From: Gloeomargarita sp. SKYG116 | GTDB lineage: Bacteria; Cyanobacteriota; Cyanobacteriia; Gloeomargaritales; Gloeomargaritaceae | Length of the DNA stretch: 64,000 nucleotides | Reading direction: 5' to 3' | Assembly (NCBI GenBank): GCA_025056115.1 | Contig: JANWVM010000004.1 | Location: 1 to 64,000, forward strand | Shown here: in pieces, positions 36,879 to 46,002 of the stretch | Layout: every line of letters starts with the position of its first letter | Position numbering within the stretch: the first letter of the stretch is position 1 | Translations under genes and position numbers: made by a program | Notes under the pieces: model-generated | Database searches by the model: none | Seen by the model: the letters and a program-made list of their open reading frames with translations, nothing else | What the model was told of the DNA's origin: nothing

Positions 36879-37864
36879 ACCAAACAGGCATGCACATCCC
36901 GCAACAGGGAATCCCGATCCAGGTTTTGCCCAATAAACACCAACTGATTTTGGGGGGGAATGGGCCGGTCATCCACGTCTAAACTGTAACGCTTCCCGCT
37001 CAGTTGAAACACATAGCGCAGCGTACTCCGGTCAAACCATAAAATCCCCTTGGCGCGAAACACATTCGTTGGCAGTTGGTCCGTCAGGAAAAACTGAAAT
37101 TTCTCCAGATTAAAGGGGCGATCACTGGTAAACGATACGGCCACAAAACCATCATTCTCCAGGTGATGGGAATGGTGGTGATGATGGTCGTGGTCATCAT
37201 GGTCGTGGTGGTGGTGCGGTGTGGCCAACAACCGGTCATGGGGCGATTCCACACCCAAAATCAGGGGCAATGGCACCTTTCCGTAGGTCATCGTCAAAAT
37301 TCGGGCGCCGGCTTTCATCTCGCGAATACGTTGGCTCAACTCCTGCACCCGCTCCGGCGTCACCAAATCCACTTTGTTTATCAAGATAATGTCCCCATAG
37401 GTCAGTTGACTCAACGCCGCCTCACTGTTGAATAAATCCGGAGCAAAGGCCGACGCATCCACCACCGTCAAAATGGAATCGAGCCGAGTTAAATCCCGCA
37501 ATTCTGTTCCCAAAAATGTCAAAGCAATGGGCAAGGGATCGGCCACCCCTGTCGTTTCCACGACCAGATAATCCACCCGTTCGCTCTGCTCCAACACCCG
37601 ATAAACCGCATCCACTAAACTGTCATTGATGGTGCAACAGATGCAGCCATTGCTCAGTTCAATCATTCCCTCGTCCACCGAGACGAGCAACTGGCTGTCA
37701 ATGTTAATGTCGCCAAACTCATTCACCAGCACCGCCACCTTCAAATCCTGCCGGTTGTGCAAAATATGGTTGAGCAAGGTCGTTTTGCCGCTGCCCAAAA
37801 ACCCCGTAATGATTGTGACCGGCAACCCCCGTTTCGGCAAGGCCACATCCATTCCTTCGGTCAT
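36875..37864 (-). CDS. CobW/COG0523 GTPase, probable zinc chaperone
   Basis: This 329-aa GTPase of the COG0523 family delivers metal to client proteins. It has Walker A GFLGSGKTTL, the metal-binding CxCC motif at residues 74-77 (NGCICCTI), the Walker B region VVETTGVADP and the base-recognition motif INKVD. A very His- and Asp-rich loop (about 215-235) and a CobW C-terminal domain follow. The palindrome at 37878-37892 in its promoter looks like a Zur/Fur site, so I favour a zinc-homeostasis role over cobalamin. Met5 (37852) is an alternative start. The 3' end overlaps rbgA by 4 nt. Confidence 0.9.
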   Translation of the reverse strand: MTEGMDVALPKRGLPVTIITGFLGSGKTTLLNHILHNRQDLKVAVLVNEFGDINIDSQLLVSVDEGMIELSNGCICCTINDSLVDAVYRVLEQSERVDYLVVETTGVADPLPIALTFLGTELRDLTRLDSILTVVDASAFAPDLFNSEAALSQLTYGDIILINKVDLVTPERVQELSQRIREMKAGARILTMTYGKVPLPLILGVESPHDRLLATPHHHHDHDDHDHHHHHSHHLENDGFVAVSFTSDRPFNLEKFQFFLTDQLPTNVFRAKGILWFDRSTLRYVFQLSGKRYSLDVDDRPIPPQNQLVFIGQNLDRDSLLRDVHACLV

Positions 37865-37877
37865 CGTCCATCACCCA

Positions 37878-37892
37878 TGATAATGATTCTCA
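37878..37892 (-). promoter_or_regulatory. Candidate Zur/Fur operator upstream of the CobW gene
   Basis: On the minus strand the sequence is TGAGAATCATTATCA, a 15-bp palindrome (7-1-7) with a single mismatch. It closely resembles Fur-family sites (TGATAAT-N-ATTATCA), including those bound by Zur. It sits 13 nt upstream of the CobW start codon and covers the predicted -10 (37880-37885). Binding there would block transcription. Which metal regulator acts is inference, based on the COG0523 product. Confidence 0.6.
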
Positions 37893-37908
37893 CCGTATTG
37901 TATGTCTA
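37880..37908 (-). promoter_or_regulatory. Predicted CobW-gene promoter with -35 inside a repeat element
   Basis: On the minus strand TAGACA (37903-37908) and CATTAT (37880-37885) are spaced by exactly 17 nt. The -35 box lies inside the terminal inverted repeat of MITE-like copy B, while the -10 lies inside the candidate Zur/Fur palindrome. The leader would be short, about 10 nt to the first ATG, which makes Met5 (37852) attractive as the real start. Confidence 0.45.
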
Positions 37909-38004
37909 AGCCGCTTCAGTTTGTCAGAGAGATGAAAGACAAACCAAGGGCGGGGCTGCGCCCTGCGACTCCAAGACATGACACGAACAGACGGCTTAGC
38001 CATA
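37901..38004 (+). repeat. MITE-like inverted-repeat element, copy B (104 bp)
   Basis: This copy matches copy A (1401-1504, opposite orientation) at 82 of 104 positions without gaps. The ends TATGTCTAAG and, reversed, TATGGCTAAG match at 9 of 10. The copy lies between the CobW promoter and the end of the CheA-like gene, so it also occupies the region where the chemotaxis transcript should end. A GC-rich centre (GGGCGGGGCTGCGCCC) can form a hairpin. No coding capacity. Confidence 0.78.
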
Positions 38005-38024
38005 GATTGTAGGTTACATGTGGT

Positions 38025-41000
38025 CTAGTTCGTTGGCGCGACTAGCCGTTCCCCTTGCAATAGACGCCGGGCCGCTTCCAGCAATGTTTCCTCAAGGTAG
38101 GGCTTGGTAAAGTAAGCGCTGGCCCCTAGTTGGATTGCCATTTGCCGGTGCCGCTCGGCCCCGCGCGACGTGAGCATGGCAATCGGCAAGTCCTTCAACT
38201 TCGGGTCGCGACGCACCTTGGAAAGTAATTCCAGCCCGTCCATGCGCGGCATTTCGATATCACAGAAGATCAGGTCGCAGGGCAACCCATCCTGTAATTT
38301 TTCCCAGGCTTCCAGGCCATCCCGCGCTTGCTCGACGCGGTAGCCCTTGTTGCTGAAGGTCATGGACAACATCTCCCGCACGGTAATCGAATCGTCCACA
38401 ATCAGCACCGTCGGTTCATCAGTGGTTTCCGGTTCAATCACCGTTGGCGCTCCCCACAGCGGCATACTGGGCGGCGGTAATTGCCCCAGCGCCAAATCCA
38501 CCAACTCCAGCACATCAGCAATCATCATGATCCGGCCATCCCCTAGGATTGTCGCCCCTGCAATCCCCAGCGGTTTCGGCACAGGGCCGCTCAGTTGTTT
38601 GATCACCACTTCCTGCTCGCTTAGCACCTGGTCCACCTGGAAGGCCACATACCGCCCCAAGCTATGGACGACCACCACCGCCATGCCCTCTTGAGTGCTC
38701 GTGCCATAGATATTGCCCCGCCCTAGGAGCCGCCCGTAGTGCAACAATTCGCTCAACTGCCGCAAGGGGATGCGTTGACCGGCCCACTCTAGCAGCGGTT
38801 TGCCGTCCGGCCCTAAGCTCACCATCTCCGGCGTGACCTCAACCGGCACATCTGCCACCCCATCCATCGGGAATGCCACCCGCGCGTGACTGACCAAGCA
38901 GGGCAACGACTTGGAAATACTCAGCGTCAACGGCAGGCGAATCGTGAAGGTTGTACCCTTGCCGATTTCTGAATCCACGACCACCGTGCCGCGAATTTCT
39001 GCCAGGTTCTTGCGCACCACATCCAGACCCACGCCCCGGCCAGCAAACTCATCTGCCTGGTCCTTGGTGCTAAATCCCGGCATAAACAGCAGTTGATAAA
39101 TATCCTGCTTGCTCATAGCCTGGGCCTGTTCGGCTGTGATCAACCCCCGTTCAATCGCCTTGGCCTTCACCCGGTCCGGGTTGATCCCTACCCCGTCGTC
39201 GCTGACTGTGATCACCGTCTGGTTGCCCTGATAGCCAGCTCGGATTACAATCCGACCGGTTGGCGATTGTCCGGCGGCTGTCCGCTGCGCAGGTGTCCCA
39301 ATCCCATGCACAATGGCGTTGTTCACTAGATGGGTCATCGGGTCCACCAGCTTTTCCAGGATCATCTTGTCAATCAGCGTTTCCCGGCCCTGAATCTCTA
39401 ATTTCACCTGTTTGCCGCACTTGAGGGCCACATTGCGTACTGCCCGCGGCAACCGGTCGGTCACCCGTGAGAAGGGTTCCATCCGGGCGCTATTGATGCC
39501 CTCCTGTAAACCAGTCGTGATTCGTTGGAAACTGCGGGCAACCTCATCAATAGCTTCCACCATGAACTCAATATCCGCTGCTGCTTCCCGCACCCGCAGC
39601 ACCCGCTCCGCAATCTCCTGCGACAAGACATGGAACCCTGTAAACCGGTCCATCTCCAGCGCGTCAAATTCGGCACCCGTGCTGTGTTGCCCCCCTGCCT
39701 CTGCGGCTGGGAAACTGGCTCCGCGAGTAGCGCTCAAGGCCCCTTCGAGCAACGACCGCTCATACAAATCCTGCATCCGTTGACTCAGGTCATTTAACTG
39801 GTGGGCCTGGTGGAGCAAATTCTCCAAAAACTGGCGCAACCGGCTCTGGTCTTCGTTGAGGGTATTCCGAGAAACCACCAGCTCCCCAATCAGGTTGCTC
39901 AAGTTATCCAGTTGTCGCACCGGCACACGCATGGTCTGCTCACCCAAGGCCACTGGGCTACTGCGTTCTTCTGCCGTTACCGGCGCCGGTTCAGCCGTCA
40001 AACCGAGCGAGGGGTCTGGGGTCGCCAGTTGTTGAGCCAGCGTCTCCAAATCTGGTACATCGTCAGGCACATCAACTGTCTCTAGCAACTGTTCCAGGTC
40101 GTTGAGGTCTTCGGCAGAGGTGGCTACTGTCGCCGAGGGTGATTCAGATTCACGCTCGAGCAGCGTCTCCGCATCGGACAAATCGAAATCCCAGTCGTCG
40201 GCCCATTCCGTGGTTGTGGCTGCCGCCAGGTCATCCAAGTTGGTTAATTCCTGCTCGACATCCCAATCGGTCAGTTCAGTCGCCGCTGGTATGGCCGCCA
40301 TATCCGCCTGGTCTGACTGCTCCGGCTGAGCGAACGTCCCTAAGGCTGCCTCTAGCTCTGCCGTCATGTCCCCCAGTAATCCTGCCGTATCCGCCGTCAG
40401 CTCTGTGGATACAGTCGTCGCCTCCTCAACCAGACCAGAAGCGCTTAAGTCAGGGGATTCCAAGTCAGCGAGTGCATCAATCTCACCCAAATCTGGGCCG
40501 GACTCCACGTGCAATTCTTCAAAACCCATCTCAACTTCTGCTGTCCAATCTAATTCTGCTGCCCCTGCAGACGTCGTGTCCTCTTCCCAGGGTGTATCTG
40601 CCGCCAAATTCGTTTCTCCCAGGGGCGCTGGCCTATCTCCGGACTGGCCCAATTCCTCCAAATCTTCCAAGTCTGCCAACTCTGCTTCACCCAAATCCAG
40701 CTCTGCAAACGTGGCTGTCATTTCTGCGGCTAAATCCAGCTCCTCAAAGGTTGTTTCTAGCTCGGTTGTGAGCATTGCTTCAGCGCCTAAATCAACCGGC
40801 AATTCCCCTGCATCAGTCCCTTGCCAATCGTGCCAGTCGGTTAGCTCACTCACTTCATCCAGGTCTGCCTCTGCCAATAACTCTGAGGCTTCTACCGGGG
40901 GCTGGTCTGGGGCTGCTTCTGCATCCAGCGGCTCCATCTGAGACAGGGCTTCTAATGCCGCGGCTTCCGTGTCCATCCGCAATGACCAGTCTTCCGACTC

Positions 41001-41771
41001 AGGCGCCGGTTGTGCTTCCGCCAGCGTGAATAATTCTGCCAATTCCTCCAGAGCCCCCACGTCCTCTACTGGTGGTGTGGCTTCTAGGGGTTGAGCGGCT
41101 GGAGTCGCCCCTGGCTCCAGGGCAAACAACTCAGCGAGAGAAGCCAACTCTTCAGGAGTCTGGGCCGGTGCGTCGGCTGCTGTGGCTGCTGCCTCTTCTG
41201 GAACATCCAAACCAGCAAACAATTCTTCCAGATTCAGTTCTGCCGCCTCCGCCGCCGCAGTGGGTTCAGGAGCGACTTCAGAAGGAGCTGCCATCGTTTC
41301 TGCACTCTCCCAGGTCGCCATGACCGCCTCGCCATGGACGGCAATTTGTAACAGGGCCTCCAGTTGAATAAAAGCCGGTTCATGCGCTAGGACAACCTGC
41401 TGGCCCATTTCAAAGGGCAAATCCCCCGTTTGTTCCACCTGCTGAATTAAGGTTTCCAGCGCCCCCAATCCCTGCCGGAACAAATCAATAACTTCCGAAC
41501 TCAACTGCACAGGTCGTTGCTGCTCACAGTCCCGCAGGATTTTGAAGCAGTCTTCCAAACGCAAGGCCAGTTGCCGCACCCCCTCGAGGTCGAGCATGGC
41601 AGCTCCCCCTTTGATGGAATGGGCCGCGCGAAACCAATCAGCTACCTGCTCCCACGCCTGGAAAGGCTGTTGTTGCTCCAAAACGGCTATCGCCTGCCGC
41701 AGCGTTGCCAAATGCTCTTGGGCCTCCTGGAGGAAGTAGCCGAGAATCCGTTGGTATTGTTCGGCATCCAT
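38025..41771 (-). CDS. CheA-type hybrid histidine kinase (PilL/PixL/HmpE class)
   Basis: This 1248-aa kinase is the core of a pilus-motility chemosensory array. It has an Hpt domain with His51 (AAHSIKGGAAML), a very acidic Ala-, Glu- and Leu-rich low-complexity region (about 160-620), and a dimerisation segment (LSNLIGELVVSRNTL). A CheA-type ATPase follows, with HLVNNAIVHGIGTP, VSDDGVGINPDRV and GRGVGLDVVRKNL, then a CheW-like domain. A C-terminal receiver has its Asp in LIFCDIEMPRMDG. It begins 18 nt below the MCP gene, with GGAG 7 nt before ATG. It is the last gene of REC-CheW-MCP-CheA. Which response (phototaxis or other) it serves is not visible. Confidence 0.92.
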   Translation of the reverse strand: MDAEQYQRILGYFLQEAQEHLATLRQAIAVLEQQQPFQAWEQVADWFRAAHSIKGGAAMLDLEGVRQLALRLEDCFKILRDCEQQRPVQLSSEVIDLFRQGLGALETLIQQVEQTGDLPFEMGQQVVLAHEPAFIQLEALLQIAVHGEAVMATWESAETMAAPSEVAPEPTAAAEAAELNLEELFAGLDVPEEAAATAADAPAQTPEELASLAELFALEPGATPAAQPLEATPPVEDVGALEELAELFTLAEAQPAPESEDWSLRMDTEAAALEALSQMEPLDAEAAPDQPPVEASELLAEADLDEVSELTDWHDWQGTDAGELPVDLGAEAMLTTELETTFEELDLAAEMTATFAELDLGEAELADLEDLEELGQSGDRPAPLGETNLAADTPWEEDTTSAGAAELDWTAEVEMGFEELHVESGPDLGEIDALADLESPDLSASGLVEEATTVSTELTADTAGLLGDMTAELEAALGTFAQPEQSDQADMAAIPAATELTDWDVEQELTNLDDLAAATTTEWADDWDFDLSDAETLLERESESPSATVATSAEDLNDLEQLLETVDVPDDVPDLETLAQQLATPDPSLGLTAEPAPVTAEERSSPVALGEQTMRVPVRQLDNLSNLIGELVVSRNTLNEDQSRLRQFLENLLHQAHQLNDLSQRMQDLYERSLLEGALSATRGASFPAAEAGGQHSTGAEFDALEMDRFTGFHVLSQEIAERVLRVREAAADIEFMVEAIDEVARSFQRITTGLQEGINSARMEPFSRVTDRLPRAVRNVALKCGKQVKLEIQGRETLIDKMILEKLVDPMTHLVNNAIVHGIGTPAQRTAAGQSPTGRIVIRAGYQGNQTVITVSDDGVGINPDRVKAKAIERGLITAEQAQAMSKQDIYQLLFMPGFSTKDQADEFAGRGVGLDVVRKNLAEIRGTVVVDSEIGKGTTFTIRLPLTLSISKSLPCLVSHARVAFPMDGVADVPVEVTPEMVSLGPDGKPLLEWAGQRIPLRQLSELLHYGRLLGRGNIYGTSTQEGMAVVVVHSLGRYVAFQVDQVLSEQEVVIKQLSGPVPKPLGIAGATILGDGRIMMIADVLELVDLALGQLPPPSMPLWGAPTVIEPETTDEPTVLIVDDSITVREMLSMTFSNKGYRVEQARDGLEAWEKLQDGLPCDLIFCDIEMPRMDGLELLSKVRRDPKLKDLPIAMLTSRGAERHRQMAIQLGASAYFTKPYLEETLLEAARRLLQGERLVAPTN

Positions 41772-41789
41772 GGCTTAGCTCCTATCGCA

Positions 41790-44093
41790 CTAGAGGGGTT
41801 CAGTCGTGCCTAAGCGGAACCGTTCGACCGACGCTTGTAAGCCCCGCGAGACTTCCACGAGATTTTGCAGCGACACGGACACCCGCTGGGCCTCTTGGGA
41901 CGTTTCCTGGGCGGTGAGTTCCACCGACTGCATCACCTGGGTCACATTCCGGGACACCTCCGTCTGGCGCACCGTATCAGCCGTGATGGATTGCACCAGG
42001 TCATCAATTTGTTTCGATACCTGGATGATTTCCTCCAGCGCCCGCTTGGCCTGTTCTGCCACTCGCGTCCCCCGGATCACCGCCTGCGTTCCTTCCTCCA
42101 TCGCTGTCATCACCAGGCCAGTTTCACTCTGGATTTGCAACACAATTTGTTCGATTTCCTTGGAGGCGCGGCTGGTCCGGTCGGCCAACTGCCGTACTTC
42201 GTCCGCCACAATCGCAAACCCCCGGCCCGCTTCTCCGGCTTTAGCCGCCTCGATACTGGCGTTCAGCGCTAATAGGTTGGTCCGTTGGGCAATCTGACCA
42301 ATCGAGTTGACAATCTTGTTAATTTCCTGGGACGACTCGGCGAGGCGCTTGACCTTGCGGGTAGTTTCGGCAACCGACTCGCGAATGCTCTGAATCCCGG
42401 CCACAGTTTGGTCCACTGCTTCACCACCGCGGATGGCGGCTGCGGAGGCCTTGCGGGCGACCTCTGCTGCTTCCCGGGCACTCTCAGCCACCCGCTGAAT
42501 CGAGTCGGTCATCATCTGCACCGAATTGAGCGTGCTTGCCAGTTCCTGCGCCTGACGCAAGGCATTGGAGGATAACTCCCGTGCAAAATATTCACTGTCC
42601 ATCGCTCCCCGCCCTACCTGCAAGGCTGAGGTTTTCACCTGTTGCACAATCTGGCGAATGTTCTGGATGATGAGGTTAAACGAATCCGCCACGGCTCCCA
42701 GAATATCTGCCGATACTTCAGCTTGCACTGTCAGGTCGCCCCGCGCTGCCCCCTCCACGTCATCCAGCAACCGGATCACCTGCCGCTGTAAATCTTCCCG
42801 CGAGCGTTCGACCTCTTCCGCTGTTGCCTGCAATTGCTGGAACCGCTCCCGAATCTGGGCCAACATCTGGTTAAACACCACCGCTGCTTCGGTGAATTCG
42901 TCCTGACCCACCACGCTCAAAGCCGACTGAAACTCGCCCCGCCCCAGCGCCTCACAACTCAAGCGCAGTTCTTCACAAAATTGCCGCACCCGCTGGGTTT
43001 TTACGCTGCCGCTCCCACCACTTAACGCCACAGCCGCCCCGCCGCCTACTAACGCCGCTAACACTGCACCTGCCGTTTTATTGGGCGACAGGAATGCCAC
43101 GCCACCTGCCAGCGCAGCTACGACTGCGCCAGTTACCCAGGACTGGGGAATTCCCCGACCAGACTTGTATGTGGAACTAATGGGCAAAGGCGCAGAGCTG
43201 ACTGGAGCAGTTGCGGAAGTTGCCGACTGTTTGAGTCCTGGACGGGTTACCGCTGGCTCAGACGGAGGCGTTAGGACGTCGGTATTCCCCAACGGTCCCG
43301 TAAGAGGTTCCTCCGCGGTCAAGGTCGCCTCTTGAAAACTAAACAACCCCAATTCATCGGCAGGGTTAGATTGGCTACGCTGACCTCCGTCCATCAGCAC
43401 TGTATCAGCAGTATCGGCAACCCCCATCTCCTCATCGCTCATTTCTGGGAGGGCGCTAATTTCTTCCGTTTCTGGTCTGGCGAAGGGGGGGGTGGTTCGC
43501 GAGAAAATCAGCGTGCGGTCACGACTGGTAGAACTGTCCGGGTCATCATCGGCATTATCCACGTTATCCGCATGACCAGTATCTGCTGTATCGCTAGGGA
43601 ATTCCTCAGCGACCGCAAAGGGATTTTCGACTGCTTCTTCCACATCAGCGAGGGGATCGGCCATTGGCTGCTCAAAAACCCAGGTTGCGTCATCAGATAC
43701 ATCGGGCACAGTTCCAGTTTCGGCTTCCAGGTCACTCACCAGGAAAGGATTCGTCATCGCCTCGCTGTCTGACGGCTCCGCATCTGCCGCTCCCCCCTCC
43801 GTCATGACTGTGTCCTGCTGACCCAAGAACTGCTCCACATCATTGATACCATTGCGAGCGTATTGCACTAACTCCGGGTCATCGGTCAACGTTAATACCC
43901 GCTGGTAGTGTTGCCTGGCTTGCGCGTAGTTTTGCGTACACAGGTAAATGTGCCCCCGCAACAGGTGAAGATTGGGTACATCGTCATGTTCTTGCAGCAG
44001 CGCATCAGCAATGCGGGCGGCTTCCGCGTAATCACCACTGATGTAAGCGCCAGTGGCCCGCTCGTAATCGCTGAGATAATTACTAGTTGCCAT
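41790..44093 (-). CDS. Methyl-accepting chemotaxis protein with N-terminal TPR (PilJ-like)
   Basis: This 767-aa chemoreceptor has N-terminal tetratricopeptide-like helices (about 1-95, [24 protein letters not shown]), a long acidic disordered stretch (about 100-300), and two close hydrophobic helices (about 315-355). A HAMP-like region and the MCP signalling domain follow, with hairpin tip [36 protein letters not shown]. The loop between the two helices is only a few residues, so it has no periplasmic ligand-binding domain and the input is probably cytoplasmic. ATG 44093 has AAGGAG upstream. CheW lies upstream and CheA downstream on the same strand. Confidence 0.92.
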   Translation of the reverse strand: MATSNYLSDYERATGAYISGDYAEAARIADALLQEHDDVPNLHLLRGHIYLCTQNYAQARQHYQRVLTLTDDPELVQYARNGINDVEQFLGQQDTVMTEGGAADAEPSDSEAMTNPFLVSDLEAETGTVPDVSDDATWVFEQPMADPLADVEEAVENPFAVAEEFPSDTADTGHADNVDNADDDPDSSTSRDRTLIFSRTTPPFARPETEEISALPEMSDEEMGVADTADTVLMDGGQRSQSNPADELGLFSFQEATLTAEEPLTGPLGNTDVLTPPSEPAVTRPGLKQSATSATAPVSSAPLPISSTYKSGRGIPQSWVTGAVVAALAGGVAFLSPNKTAGAVLAALVGGGAAVALSGGSGSVKTQRVRQFCEELRLSCEALGRGEFQSALSVVGQDEFTEAAVVFNQMLAQIRERFQQLQATAEEVERSREDLQRQVIRLLDDVEGAARGDLTVQAEVSADILGAVADSFNLIIQNIRQIVQQVKTSALQVGRGAMDSEYFARELSSNALRQAQELASTLNSVQMMTDSIQRVAESAREAAEVARKASAAAIRGGEAVDQTVAGIQSIRESVAETTRKVKRLAESSQEINKIVNSIGQIAQRTNLLALNASIEAAKAGEAGRGFAIVADEVRQLADRTSRASKEIEQIVLQIQSETGLVMTAMEEGTQAVIRGTRVAEQAKRALEEIIQVSKQIDDLVQSITADTVRQTEVSRNVTQVMQSVELTAQETSQEAQRVSVSLQNLVEVSRGLQASVERFRLGTTEPL

Positions 44094-44207
44094 GACCCAG
44101 TCTCCTTCTAGCGGGGTTCATTTTAGGCAAGGGTGGGGGTAAGAGTAAACGGCATACTTAATTTATACCCTGCTCAACGCTTTTTGCTCAATCATCTTGC
44201 CTAGTCT

Positions 44208-44714
44208 CTAGGCTGCTGCTAACCACAAACGGGAATCTACAAGCATTTTTGGTTTGAGCAAACGCACAACCGATTCCGCCTCGCCCACAACCCATTCCCC
44301 TTGTACAAGCGTTTTCAGCGGCCCATCCAAACTCAAGGGTGGTCGCAATTGCTGAATGTCCAAAAATTCCGCACCAATGACACGTTCCACCGCCAAACCA
44401 CAAGTCACGCCGCCATCAGCCACGACAATAACTGATAATTCTGGGCGATTGGTGTTCACTGGCGACAGTCCCAAAAACTGGCTCAAATCACCGACCCAGA
44501 TCACTTGACCTCGCCAGTTGTACACTCCCAAAACCACTGGCGGCACGTTCGGGACAGGGCTAATCCGGTCAGGACTAATCCCCGCCACCTCTTGGACACC
44601 CATCGCTGGCAAGGCAAATTCTTCTCCCGACGTTAGAACAAAGCGCAAATAAAGCTCGCCCTGTACCCCGATGCTTTTTTCTATTTCCCCAAAACCACTG
44701 GTTGCTTCAACCAT
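44208..44714 (-). CDS. CheW-type coupling protein (PilI-like)
   Basis: This 168-aa CheW-fold adaptor links chemoreceptor and kinase. It reads LYLRFVLTSGEEFALPAMGVQEVAGISPDRISPVPNVPPVVLGVYNWRGQVIWVGDLSQFLG, the normal CheW sequence up to the conserved NWRG turn. I use Met at 44714 (MVEATSG), which overlaps the end of the response-regulator gene by 8 nt; the frame could extend to 44759 within that gene. It is followed by the MCP gene after 114 nt. Confidence 0.9.
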   Translation of the reverse strand: MVEATSGFGEIEKSIGVQGELYLRFVLTSGEEFALPAMGVQEVAGISPDRISPVPNVPPVVLGVYNWRGQVIWVGDLSQFLGLSPVNTNRPELSVIVVADGGVTCGLAVERVIGAEFLDIQQLRPPLSLDGPLKTLVQGEWVVGEAESVVRLLKPKMLVDSRLWLAAA

Positions 44715-45096
44715 GGGCCGACTCCCGCGCCGTTCGCAACAAATGCCGCACCGTCCCAATCAAGTCCTGGGGTTCAAAAGGTTTAACGATATAGGCATCG
44801 GCTCCCTGCTTGAGGCCCCAGTGCTTGTCAAAGGTTTCCCCTTTCGATGAACACATCAGCACCGGAATTTTGCTGGTCTGGGGATAGCTGCGCAGTTGCC
44901 GCACCAGTTGATAGCCGTTCATGCGGGGCATGACCACATCCATCACCACCAGATCGGGAATCTGCCCCCCTTTGACCATCTCAAAAGCCTCATACCCATC
45001 AGCAGCTTCAATCACCTGCAGACCCTCGCGCTGGAGCAACGCCACAATCATCTCGCGCTGGGTTTTTTGATCCTCGACGACCATTACGGTTGCCAT
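44707..45096 (-). CDS. Single-domain response regulator (PilH-like)
   Basis: This 129-aa CheY/PilH-type receiver domain has the acidic pair in VMVVEDQKTQ, the phospho-acceptor Asp in PDLVVMDVVMPRMNGYQ, a Ser in MCSSKG and the Lys in IVKPFEP. There is no output domain. ATG 45096 has GGGAGAGG a few bases upstream and is preferred over Met at 45129. It is the first gene of the chemosensory operon; a PatA-type PilG partner is not in the window. Confidence 0.92.
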   Translation of the reverse strand: MATVMVVEDQKTQREMIVALLQREGLQVIEAADGYEAFEMVKGGQIPDLVVMDVVMPRMNGYQLVRQLRSYPQTSKIPVLMCSSKGETFDKHWGLKQGADAYIVKPFEPQDLIGTVRHLLRTARESAHG

Positions 45097-45151
45097 TGCC
45101 TCTCCCTGGCCCCAGTTGTATGCCCCCATTCTACACGGTTTAACGGTTTTC

Positions 45152-45904
45152 TCAACCCTCTTGGGCTACCACATCCACCCAAGCGGCTTCCCGTTGGGGC
45201 ATCACCAAGGGCAAGCGCAGCGGCGGCGATTCCTGCAAAGCGTCAGATTTTTGGGGAAGCGTATGCACCAAATCCTCCAGCGGGCGGGGAATGACCATAA
45301 TCGCGTGCAATTCGCCGATACGATTGGCGGCTTCCATGCCAGCATCAATGGCGATCGTGACATCGGCAACCCGGCCCCGGATGATGACCGTACACAATCC
45401 CCCACCCGTTTGGTCATAACCTACCAGATGCACATCGGCGGCCTTGAGCATGGCATCGGCGGCCCCTACCAGCGCCGGAAAGCCCCGTGTTTCCAGTAAT
45501 CCCACGGCTTGGCCGTTTTCGGGATCGGGGGTACCCAACCGCGCCAGCACCGCCATGGTGGGACTGATGGGCAAGACCCGTTCCAAGTCGGCAGACGGGC
45601 GGGGCAAAACCAAACTGGAAACGTGCTGACCAAAGGTTTCCGCGGCTTCTATCCCCGCTTGCACGGCCAAGCGCACCGACGCAATGTCCCCCCGCACCAC
45701 CGCTGTGCAATAACCACTCCCCGTTTTTTCATAGCCCACCAGATGCACACCGGCGGATTTGAGCATCATGTCGGCAATCCCCACCACCGCCGGAAAACTC
45801 TGGGCCGAAACCAACCCCAAAGCCATCCCCTCGTAAGGATGGGACGGGGCGAGCGTCGCCAGATGGAGTTGGGTCGTCGTGGTCGTGGCTGGGGTAACCG
45901 TCAT
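45152..45904 (-). CDS. ccmO: Carboxysome shell protein CcmO (tandem BMC)
   Basis: This 250-aa protein contains two bacterial-microcompartment domains in tandem, at about 25-110 (GMALGLVSAQSFPAVVGIADMMLKSAGVHLVGYEKTG) and 130-215 (GQAVGLLETRGFPALVGAADAMLKAADVHLVGYDQTG), with a short variable tail. This is the layout of CcmO, a β-carboxysome shell component. Met at 45904 is used because the longer frame from 45952 adds residues unlike the family. It stands apart from any ccmKLMN cluster, as ccmO does in several cyanobacteria. The response-regulator gene follows 55 nt downstream. Confidence 0.92.
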   Translation of the reverse strand: MTVTPATTTTTQLHLATLAPSHPYEGMALGLVSAQSFPAVVGIADMMLKSAGVHLVGYEKTGSGYCTAVVRGDIASVRLAVQAGIEAAETFGQHVSSLVLPRPSADLERVLPISPTMAVLARLGTPDPENGQAVGLLETRGFPALVGAADAMLKAADVHLVGYDQTGGGLCTVIIRGRVADVTIAIDAGMEAANRIGELHAIMVIPRPLEDLVHTLPQKSDALQESPPLRLPLVMPQREAAWVDVVAQEG

Positions 45905-46002
45905 AGGCAGGGGTAAGGATGCTAATCCTACTCTAGCGGTAAAGCCCAACAACCGTCCCCCCCATCACGATTGGCATTGGTGTAGGTAGGGATAAGCACT
46001 CT

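Noticed and set aside
40139-41029. Several long plus-strand frames antisense to the acidic region of the CheA-like gene
   Set aside because: They mirror the low-complexity Glu/Ala codons of the kinase and encode Ser/Pro/Leu-rich junk without start signals.
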